Assembly (NCBI GenBank): GCA_028752905.1
Contig: JAQNBH010000008.1
Coordinates: 698,346-762,345 of the forward strand
DNA length: 64,000 nucleotides
Origin: Cladorhizidae sp. MBARI D1340-BT2
Taxonomy: Eukaryota; Porifera; Demospongiae; Poecilosclerida; Cladorhizidae
Direction: 5' to 3'
In this document: piece by piece, positions 55,900-64,000 of the stretch
How the letters are laid out: each line of letters starts with the position of its first letter
Position numbering within the stretch: position 1 is the stretch's first letter
The notes under the pieces: model-generated
Told to the model about the DNA's origin: nothing
What the model saw: only the letters and a program-made list of their open reading frames with translations
Database searches by the model: none
Program-made: the position numbers and the translations under genes

Positions 55900-55952
55900 G
55901 TATACTGAAACAGGCAGATAGTCACGCAGTCACTGCATTGAGAAGTTACAAG
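55900..55952 (+). other. Possible small upstream exon of the 57.8-62.0 kb gene
   Basis: After acceptor accaattttcag, 53 bp are open as ILKQADSHAVTALRSYK and end AAG|GTCTGC at phase 0, matching the phase-0 start of exon 57822-57988. The donor is poor. Confidence 0.2.
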
Positions 55953-56203
55953 GTCTGCACTTGTTTTAGATGGACCAAATGTATGCCAGTTATACGAGGA
56001 CAAACTCTGGAGAGAGACAAGTGCTTTATTTAGATAGACAGGCCAAAAAATGTTTTATTTAGAAACAAATGATATGCCAGCACCCTCTGCACTAGCTTGA
56101 CTAACTTTTAAAATGGTGGACAGCACTCCACGCACACCACGCTTCTTTATGGACCTTTCGGTTTTTGGCCAGTGAATCCAAAATAACCGTTTGATTTTCT
56201 TAA
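55953..56203. other. Spacer without recognised gene
   Basis: AT-rich unique sequence. Confidence 0.4.
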
Positions 56204-56204
56204 A

Positions 56205-57608
56205 TAAACAACCCCCCCTGTAAATATTGGATAGACTTCCCCCTGTAAATATTGGATAGACTTCCCCCTGTAAATATTGGACACTAGACTTCCCCCCTGT
56301 AAATATTGGACACTAGACTTCCCCCCTGTAAATATTGGACACTAGACTTCCCCCCTGTAAATATTGGATAGACTTCCCCCTGTAAATATTGGACACTAGA
56401 CTTCCCCCCTGTAAATATTGGATAGACTTCCCCCTGTAAATATTGGATAGACTTCCCCCTGTAAATATTGGACACGAGACTTCCCCCTGTAAATATTGGA
56501 CACTAGACTTCCCCCCTGTAAATATTGGATAGACTTCCCCCTGTAAATATTGGACAGATTTCCCCCCTGTAAATATTGGACAGACTTCCCCCCCCCTGTA
56601 AATATTGGATTGACTTTTCCCCCTGTAAATATTGGATAGACTTCCCCCCCTGTAAATATTGGATAGACTTCCCCCCTGTAAATATTGGACAGACTTCCCC
56701 CCTGTAAATATTAAATACATGTAGACTCTCCCCCGTAAATATTGGATAGACTTCCCCCTGCATATACCCTGTAAATATTGGATAGACTTCCCCCTATACA
56801 TATTGGACAGACTCCCCCCTGTAAATATTAAATAGACTCTCCCCCTGTAAATATTGGATAGACTTCCCCCTGCATATACCCTGTAAATATTGGATAGACT
56901 TCCCCCTATACATATTGGACAGACTTCCCCCCTGTAAATATTGGATAGACTTCCCCCTGTAAATATTGGACACGAGACTTCCCCCTGTAAATATTGGACA
57001 CTAGACTTCCCCCCTGTAAATATTGGAGACTTCCCCCTGTAAATATTGGACACTAGACTTCCCCCCTGTAAATATTGGATAGACTTCCCCCTGTAAATAT
57101 TGGACAGATTTCCCCCCTGTAAATATTGGACAGACTTCCCCCCCTGTAAATATTGGATTGACTTTTCCCCCTGTAAATATTGGATAGACTTCCCCCCCTG
57201 TAAATATTGGATAGACTTCCCCCCTGTAAATATTGGACAGACTTCCCCCCTGTAAATATTAAATAGACTCTCCCCCGTACATATTGGATAGACTTCCCCC
57301 TGCATATACCCTGTAAATATTGGATAGACTTCCCCCTATACATATTGGACAGACTCCCCCCTGTAAATATTAAATAGACTCTCCCCCTGTAAATATTGGA
57401 TAGACTTCCCCCTGCATATACCCTGTAAATATTGGATAGACTTCCCCCTATACATATTGGACAGACTTCACCCCTGTAAATATTGGACAGACTTTTCCCC
57501 CTGTAAATATTGGACAGACTTCCCTCCCCCCCGTAAATATTGGATAGACTTCCCCTCTGTGAATATTGGACAGACTTCCCCCCTGTAAATATTGGATAGA
57601 CTCCCCCA
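56205..57608. repeat. About 26-bp tandem array, roughly 52 units, with a 543-bp duplication inside
   Basis: The core is cctgtaaatattggatagac followed by ttcccc, with variable C runs. The marker gcataccctgtaaatatt-type block (gcatatacc then ctatacatattgg) recurs at about 56760 and 57303, showing a duplicated segment of about 543 bp. Confidence 0.95.
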
Positions 57609-57821
57609 ATAAAGGAAGGAAACAAATGCAGAGCACACACACACCTATTACCTATTTTAATGATTTTAATGGGTAAAGGATATCCTCTGGTTTACCATTT
57701 GTAAATTATTGTTTCCTTGACAACTTAATTTCCTTGACAACTTAATCCAATTTTTTTTAATCGTCTTGATTCCATTTGTCTTCCACCTGATGTTGTCTTC
57801 CACCGTGTAAAAAAATTCTAG

Positions 57822-60800
57822 CCAAGCAGCCCCTTCAAGGACTTATCAAGAGATGCACAGGAGAACTGCAGAAGTAGCCCAACACACACAGCAGATGCTA
57901 TGCCCCGTCTACCAAACAGGAACTGTGACCACAAGTACTTCCCTGGTAGTGTTGCCATGACCTTGTCATCATCGTGCCCAACACAAGGGTGAGTGTGTGT
58001 GGACACCTCCACAGCTAGGGTGAGTGTGTGTGGACACCTTCACAGCTAGTGTGAGTGTGTGTGGACACCTTCACAGCTAGTGTGAGTGTGTGTGGACACC
58101 TTCACAGCTAGGATGAGTGTGTGTAGACAGCCTTCACCATCAAGGGTGAGTGTGTGTGGACACCTTCACAGCTAGGGTGAGTGTGTGTGGACACCTTCAC
58201 AGCTAGGGTGAGTGTGTGTGGACACCTTCACAGCTAGGGTGAGTGTGTGTGGACACCTTCACAGCTAGGGTGAGTGTGTGTGGACACCTCCACAGCTAGG
58301 GTGAGTGTGTGTGGACACCTCCACAGCTAGGGTGAGTGTGTGTGGACACCTTCACAGCTAGGGTGAGTGTGTGTGGACACCTCCACAGCTAGGGTGAGTG
58401 TGTGTGGACACCTTCACAGCTAGGGTGAGTGTGTGTGGACACCTCCACAGCTAGGGTGAGTGTGTGTGGACACCTTCACAGCTAGGATGAGTGTGTGTGG
58501 ACACCTTCACAGCTAGGATGAGTGTGTGTGGACACCTTCACCAGCTAGGGTGAGTGTGTGTGGACACCTTCACAGCTAGGATGAGTGTGTGTGGACACCT
58601 CCACAGCAAGGGTGAGTGTGTGTGGACACCTTCACAGCTAGGGTGAGTGTGTGTGGACACCTTCACAGCTAGGATGAGTGTGTGTGGACACCTCCACAGC
58701 AAGGGTGAGTGTGTGTGGACACCTTCACCAGCAAGGGTGAGTGTGTGTGGACACCTTCACAGCTAGGGTGAGTGTGTGTGGACACCTTCACAGCTAGGGT
58801 GAGTGTGTGTGGACACCTCCACAGCTAGGGTGAGTGTGTGTGGACACATGATCCTAAAGTTATGGAGGTGGAAGAGAAGAGAGGATGACAGATCCTCCAA
58901 GATGGAGTTCAGGTTTTAACGTCACTTCTTTCCCCTTTCCTTTCTTTCCCCTTTCCCCTTCCAGCCGGTGCCCCCCTCAGCGGAGGAGACATGCTGGATA
59001 TAAAAATGGCTGCACTCACTCTCACTGCAAAGGTGCCAAGAAGCTGCAAAGTGGATGTTGGCCGAGACTTACGCACGCCTTTGTTGTACATGTTTTTGGC
59101 ACCCTCTGTGTGAAGTAAGAGGAGCACCAAATATGGACGAGGTTCTTGTTGGACACCACTAGAGTTAGCACATACCATACTCTTATTACTGCTATTAGAG
59201 TCAGCACATACTATACTCTTATTACTGTTATTAGAGTCAGCACATACCATACTCTTATTACTGCTATTAGAGTCAGCACATGCCATACTCTTATTACTGC
59301 TATTAGAGTCAGCACATGCCATACTCTTATTACTGCTATTAGAGTCAGCACATACCATACTCTTATTACTGCTGTTATTAGAGTCAGCACATGCCATACT
59401 CTTATTACTGCTGTTATTAGAGTCAGCATATGCCATACTCTTATTACTGCTATTAGAGTCAGCACATGCCATACTCTTATTACTGTTATTAGAGTCAGCA
59501 CATACCATACTCTTATTACTGCTATTAGAGTCAGCACATGCCATACTCTTATTACTGCTATTAGAGTCAGCACATACCATACTCTTATTACTGCTATTAG
59601 AGTCAGCACATGCCATACTCTTATTACTGCTATTAGAGTCAGCACATGCCATACTCTTATTACTGTTATTAGAGTCAGCACATGCCATACTCTTATTACT
59701 GCTATTAGAGTCAGCACATGCCTTACTTTTATTACTGCTGCTATTAGAGTCAGCACATACCATACTCTTATTACTGCTATTAGAGTCAGCACATGCCATA
59801 CTCTTATTACTGCTATTAGAGTCAGCACATGCCATACTCTTATTACTGCTATTAGAGTCAGCACATACCATACTCTTATTACTGCTGTTATTAGAGTCAG
59901 CACATGCCATACTCTTATTACTGCTGTTATTAGAGTCAGCATATGCCATACTCTTATTACTGCTATTAGAGTCAGCACATGCCATACTCTTATTACTGTT
60001 ATTAGAGTCAGCACATACCATACTCTTATTACTGCTATTAGAGTCAGCACATGCCATACTCTTATTACTGCTATTAGAGTCAGCACATACCATACTCTTA
60101 TTACTGCTATTAGAGTCAGCACATGCCATACTCTTATTACTGCTATTAGAGTCAGCACATGCCATACTCTTATTACTGTTATTAGAGTCAGCACATGCCA
60201 TACTCTTATTACTGCTATTAGAGTCAGCACATGCCATACTCTTATTACTGTAATTAGAGTCAGCACATACCACTCTTATTACTGCTATTAGAGTCAGCAC
60301 ATGCCATACTCTTATGACTGCTATTAGAGTCAGCACATGCCATACTCTTATTACTGCTATTAGAGTCAGCACATACCATACTCTTATTACTGCTATTAGA
60401 GTCAGCACATGCCTTACTCTTATTACTGCTATTAGAGTCAGCACATGCCATACTCTTATTACTGCTGTTGTTAGTCAGCACATGCCATACTCTTATTACT
60501 GCTATTAGAGTCAGCACATGCCATACTCTTATTACTGCTGCTATTAGAGTCAGCACATGCCTTACTCTTATTACTGCTATTAGAGTCATCACATGCCATA
60601 CTCTTATTACTGCTATTAGAGTCAGCACATGCCATACTCTTATTACTGCTGCTATTAGAGTCAGCACATACCATACTCTTATTACTGCTATTAGAGTCAG
60701 CACATGCCATACCCTTATTACTGCTATTAGAGTCAGCACATACCATACTCTTATTAGTGCTATTAGAGTCAGCACATGCCATACTCTTATTACTGCTATT

Positions 60801-62031
60801 AGAGTCAGCACATGCCATACTCTTATTACTGCTATTAGAGTCAGCACATGCCATACTCTTATTACTGCTGTTATTAGAGTCAGCACATGCCTTACTTTTA
60901 TTACTGAACTGTTATTAGAGTCAGCACATACCATACTTTTATTACTGATGTTGTTAGAGTCAGCCCCTTGCTAAGGATCAGATACAGTCTCCTTGGTAAC
61001 ACATTGTTAGAGTCAGCACCTTGGTAATGATCAGATACAGTCTCCTTGGTAACACGTCATTGGAGTCAGCACCTGGTAAGGATCAGATCTCCTTGGTAAC
61101 ACGTCACCCCTTTGCTAAAGATCAGATACAGTCTCCTTGGTAACACATTGTTAGTCTGGAAGGATCAGATACATTCTCCTTCAAGACATTTGCACAGAAG
61201 CCTTCCACAGAGCCAACATGAGAGAACAACAGGGTTCTCTGCAGTCAATCAACTGAGCTCAGGTTAAGTTGATGGCCTCAATCTAGCTAGCTCACATGGT
61301 GTGCCTCATGCAGAACAAGTGGCAGCTCATTGCCTTGATGCTTGATGTTGCACACCACACACCAGCACACACCATATCTTGTTGCTATTGTTGACTGTAC
61401 CTGTAGACCACATTGCACACTACACACCAGCACACACCATATCTTGTTGTTATTGTTGACTGTACCTGTAGACCACATTATACACTACACACCAGCACAC
61501 ACCATATCTTGTTGCTATTGTTGACTGTACCTGTAGACCACATTGCACACTACACACCAGCACACACCATATCTTGTTGCTATTGTTGACTGTACCTGTA
61601 GACCACATTGCACACTACACACCAGCACATACCATATCTTGTTGCTATTGTTGACTGTACCTGTAGACCACATTGCACACCACACACCAGCACACACCAT
61701 ATCTTGTTGCTATTGTTGACTGTACCTGTAGACCACATTATACACTACACACCAGCACACACCATATCTTGTTGCTATTGTTGACTGTAACTGTAGACCA
61801 CATTGCACACTACACACCAGCACACACCATATCTTGTTGCTATTGTTGACTGTATATGTAGGGCCAGCTACAGCCGCCTGGAGTTGCAGGGGGAGAACTC
61901 CACCAACTCCAGCAGATATTTTGGTTGAGGATCAGCTACAGATTCCTTCGGATTTGGAAAGTTTGCCCAGGAGCAGGAACTCCACCAATCAAACAGCAGA
62001 ACTGAGCGCAGGTCATTTGTTCTGCTTATAA
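57822..62031 (+). CDS. Unidentified gene, three 3' exons (5' end not found)
   Basis: Three plus-strand exons agree in phase. Exon 57822-57988 follows acceptor aaaaattctag and ends CAAGG|GTGAGT; it reads PSSPFKDLSRDAQENCRSSP, then PRLPNRNCDHKYFPGSVAM. Exon 58965-59032 follows a long pyrimidine tract ending ccttccag; it reads GRCPPQRRRHAGYKNGCTHS then HCK, ending AAAG|GTGCCA. Exon 61862-62031 follows gtatatgtag; it reads GPATAAWSCRGRTPPTPADI then LVEDQLQIPSDLESLPRSRN, with a stop at 62029. An alternative reads on in exon 2 past its weak donor to a stop at 59119. The Cys/His cluster in exon 2 could bind zinc, but I recognise no family. Both introns are minisatellites. Confidence 0.5.
57989..58846 (+). 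repeat. 31-bp tandem array that starts at a splice donor, about 28 units
   Basis: The unit is GTGAGTGTGTGTGGACACCT followed by ccacagctagg. The first unit begins exactly at the donor of exon 57822-57988; the next GT lies 31 bp on (58020). Each unit repeats (T)AGG|GTGAGT and also has a cacag acceptor-like string. Confidence 0.96.
58847..58964. other. Intron end with strong polypyrimidine tract
   Basis: cacttctttcccctttcctt and following pyrimidines lead to the acceptor at 58963-58964. Confidence 0.6.
59160..60957. repeat. 36-bp tandem array, about 49 units, with a 513-bp higher-order repeat
   Basis: The unit is attagagtcagcacatgcca followed by tactcttattactgct. Inserted gtt or gct triplets mark some units. 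The marker gcatatgcc occurs at 59426 and 59939, and flanking variants match, giving a 513-bp repeat of multi-unit blocks. Confidence 0.97.
60958..61150. repeat. Degenerate about 50-bp repeats, 4 copies
   Basis: The core is gatcagatacagtctccttg followed by gtaacac. It continues the ttagagtcagcac motif of the preceding array. Confidence 0.85.
61151..61335. other. Spacer without recognised gene
   Basis: Unique sequence, intronic under the gene model given for 57.8-62.0 kb. Confidence 0.4.
61340..61861 (+). repeat. 65-bp tandem array that ends in a splice acceptor, about 8 units
   Basis: The unit is caccatatcttgttgctatt, gttgactgtacctgtag, then accacattgcacactacaca. The last unit ends gttgactgtatatgtag at 61861, the acceptor of exon 61862-62031. 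Each upstream unit carries the same T-rich stretch and tgtag, so about eight acceptor-like sites precede the real one. Confidence 0.95.
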
Positions 62032-62225
62032 TGCAGCATGTGCTTATATTGCAGCATGTGCTTATAATGCAGCATGGGCATAAGTTCGAAAGCATCAAAC
62101 GGAAACCTAAACATGACGATCTTTACCAACTATTTTATTCCGCCAGCAAGAAACAGAGTACGATCTTTACCAACTATTTTATTCCGCCAGCAATAAACAG
62201 AGTGGTCGCCGCAGACATACACAGG
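62032..62225. repeat. Small direct repeats after the stop of the plus-strand gene
   Basis: Three copies of gcagcatgtgcttata lie at 62032-62080. A 48-bp duplication of cgatctttaccaactatttt, attccgccagcaa lies at 62118-62205. No coding continuation is evident. Confidence 0.85.
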
Positions 62226-62838
62226 AACATTTAGAAAATCCAATTATGACTGGATATGTTGTAGGCAAGTTATGTCAAGAGATAGATACACACACACACA
62301 CACAGATAGATAGATAGATAGATAGATAAGAGACAGACAATGAGATTGATAGATAGATGTAACCATGACATTTAGCCATGTAAGAAGCTGTTGATGTGAG
62401 TTTTAGCTGAGGTAGGGAGGAGCTTTGGTGTTTACTGTTGTGTGTGTGTTGCAGTTGTTTGGGGGGGGGAAGGGTGAGTTTTGCCATCCACCATTTTAAA
62501 AAGTGGTCAAACCAAATACAGAGAATGCTAATGACTGCCCCCAACAAACTGTTTCCTCTATAAATAAAGTACAGTGCAACCTTCCCATGGGAGTGTGCAG
62601 AGGCTGGCTCTCCTCACCTCTCACAGCCACCCAAGCAAGGGATGATGCCAGCTCCCAGAGGCAACATGGTCAACCTATCTAGAGTTGCTACGTAGGGGTG
62701 GGTGGGGGTGGAGTCAGCCTCAACAGGTGTAGTCTTAAGATGGTGGAGGTGTAAATAGAGTGTGTGTAGGACTAGTCATGCCACACCCACTTGCAACAAG
62801 GCATCTATCTCCCTCCCTCACCCTCGGCCTTCTCTCAC
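62226..62838. other. Spacer with microsatellites
   Basis: (ca)n at 62288-62305 and (gata)n at 62305-62328. A G8 run lies near 62461. A possible minus-strand donor (GAGAG|GTGAGG near 62615) lacks a convincing exon. Confidence 0.5.
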
Positions 62839-63208
62839 CTCAAGTCCCTCTCAATGGCGGCCTGCAGCTGTGCGTAAGTCACTGACAGCTCCAGACACAA
62901 ATTACACGTGCGTCCGTCAGAAGTGCTGACTCGCACCCTCTTCTGTGACGGCTTCATGCTCCGTGGCTTAGGTGGATGTGTGGGATCGGCTTGGGGTGTG
63001 GTCTTGCATGGAGGTTGGGTTTCAAGATTGATGGGTTTAGCCTGGTAGTATTTTGTCCGTTTTTTGCTCTGGTTCTGGGCGAGGCGGGCATTATCCTGCA
63101 CTCTCCTGCGCACGCCCTTCTCTGTTTCACTCATGCCCAGCTCCTCCTTGTGGAGTACCTTGGACTTGGCGCCCGTCAGAATGATCTTAGTGGGCGGGAA
63201 CTCCAACT
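62839..63208 (-). CDS. Internal exon of an unidentified minus-strand gene
   Basis: This 370-bp exon has a strong acceptor (ccctcttcctgtccag before 63208) and donor (TTGAG|GTGAGAG at 62838) and is open throughout. It encodes about 123 residues: LEFPPTKIILTGAKSKVLHK, EELGMSETEKGVRRRVQDNA, RLAQNQSKKRTKYYQAKP, a Pro/Lys/Thr-rich linker, then RVRVSTSDGRTCNLCLELSV and TYAQLQAAIERDLR. Basic and polar, with a C-x2-C pair. I do not recognise the family. Neighbouring exons lie outside the window upstream and were not found downstream. Confidence 0.7.
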
Positions 63209-63620
63209 CTGGACAGGAAGAGGGAGGGGGAGAAAGAGGGTAAGCAAACATATCAACATTCACCAACACCAGAGTTTGCAGGTTTTAGCCAGGGCTTGGG
63301 TGTAACCTGGGTTGGGTTAAATACCTTTTACCCGGGTTTTACTCAAACATGGATACAACCCAGGATAAAATAATAGACACAATAGATTTATTATAAACTG
63401 TAAAGATATTATAAATTAACTCTGTAATCAGGAAATGGCAACTGTAAAGAACTAGACAAAAACAGGAGCTGTGTTTCACTCAGCATTTATTTACCAAGTG
63501 ACAAGGTTGTCTACTAGAGTATATATTTTATATTTGATGATTTATTTAAATATTTAAGGGGGACCGTCTGTGCATTTAAAAAAAAAAAATTTTAACCTGT
63601 GGTTACAACTTTAGAGCTCA
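63209..63620. other. Intronic or intergenic AT-rich stretch
   Basis: acccgggttttac-type short repeats near 63300-63340 and an A12 tract at about 63578. No gene. Confidence 0.4.
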
Positions 63621-63634
63621 GTAGATTCTGCAAA

Positions 63635-64000
63635 CTTCATGGTATGGACTTGATATATAGCTCAAAAGATAGGTCTCTCTGTGTGCTCTCTTTTGATACT
63701 AAAATATGTTTCATAGGTATAACTATAGGCAAGTTACTAGACCCTAAAGCGGAGGGACCACAAAAACCTGAATCGCTCCAACCTCCATAGAAACCACTCT
63801 GAGTTGCGAAGTGCAAAAAAATTAAAAATGGTACAAGTGGCTAGAGGAAGCTCTAGAGTACACAATGAGTATATTGAGTAGGCGTGAAAAATTTATTACC
63901 TGGTCAAGCGCGCGGTTGGAAAATTGAAGGCGTTGACAAGGCGACGCTTTGTCAACGCCTTCAATTTTCCAACCGCCGCTTGACCAGGTAATAAATTTTT
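63635..64000 (+). repeat. Dispersed repeat, copy B, cut by the window edge
   Basis: Same element as 50820-51165, in plus orientation. The shared order of blocks runs from cttcatggtatggacttgat to ggtcaagcg, after which copy B turns into a palindrome. Confidence 0.8.
63887..64000. repeat. Near-perfect palindrome with arms of at least 54 bp, running off the window
   Basis: The left arm aaaaatttattacctggtca... and the right arm ending ...ttgaccaggtaataaatttt t are reverse complements. They differ by one base pair of indel (gcgcgcgg versus gcggcgg) and one substitution, around a centre near 63944. The arm may continue past 64000. Confidence 0.95.

Noticed and set aside
58909..60444. 511-codon minus-strand frame rich in Asn/Ser
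   Set aside because: Formed by the 36-bp array; the antisense strand is equally open.

Overview
The window is nuclear DNA of an animal. Four genes decode to metazoan families: a PKMYT1 (Myt1) kinase, a SPRYD3-type double-SPRY protein, a membrane progestin receptor of the PAQR family and a Hikeshi homologue. Short GT-AG introns (60-125 bp), intronless or few-exon genes, gene starts packed 60-190 bp apart, and Gypsy, Penelope, LINE and hAT relics suggest a compact invertebrate genome. A sponge is my best guess, from general impression only; no sequence here proves it.

The dominant feature is tandem repetition. I count more than 30 different minisatellite arrays with units of 13-68 bp, which by summing array lengths cover roughly half of the window. 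Most long open reading frames are by-products of these arrays (units divisible by three without stops) and are not genes.

Layout: 1-5.5 kb is a graveyard of transposon relics (Gypsy integrase, gag-pro, hAT-like N-terminus, Penelope RT/GIY-YIG) with a 46-bp array. 5.5-8 kb holds two small arrays and no recognised gene. 8.1-28.4 kb is the minus-strand PKMYT1 region: two Ser/Pro-rich 3' exons of uncertain ownership, a 68-bp array, then six PKMYT1 exons whose second and third introns are inflated to 6.4 and 8.2 kb by arrays. 28.4-29.9 kb is SPRYD3, head-to-head with PKMYT1. 30.4-32.9 kb is a decayed LINE. 33.2-35.0 kb is the divergent pair PAQR/Hikeshi, with start codons 61 bp apart. 35.3-38 kb is arrays. 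38.06-48.0 kb (perhaps to 50.3 kb) is a minus-strand coiled-coil gene of eight phase-consistent exons that I cannot name, with an array in almost every intron. 50.8-55.9 kb holds DNA transposons (a Harbinger-like element inside an array, an hAT-like element, a small MITE, a foldback). 55.9-62.0 kb is an unidentified plus-strand gene whose introns are arrays. 62.8-63.2 kb is one exon of another minus-strand gene, and the window ends in a dispersed repeat that folds into a long palindrome.

The observation I find most unusual is that at three exon borders the array begins or ends exactly at the splice junction, so the authentic donor or acceptor is one member of a series of about 28, 8 and 16 near-identical candidate splice sites. 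Whether this reflects a mechanism of repeat birth, tolerance of decoys, or coincidence cannot be settled from sequence alone.
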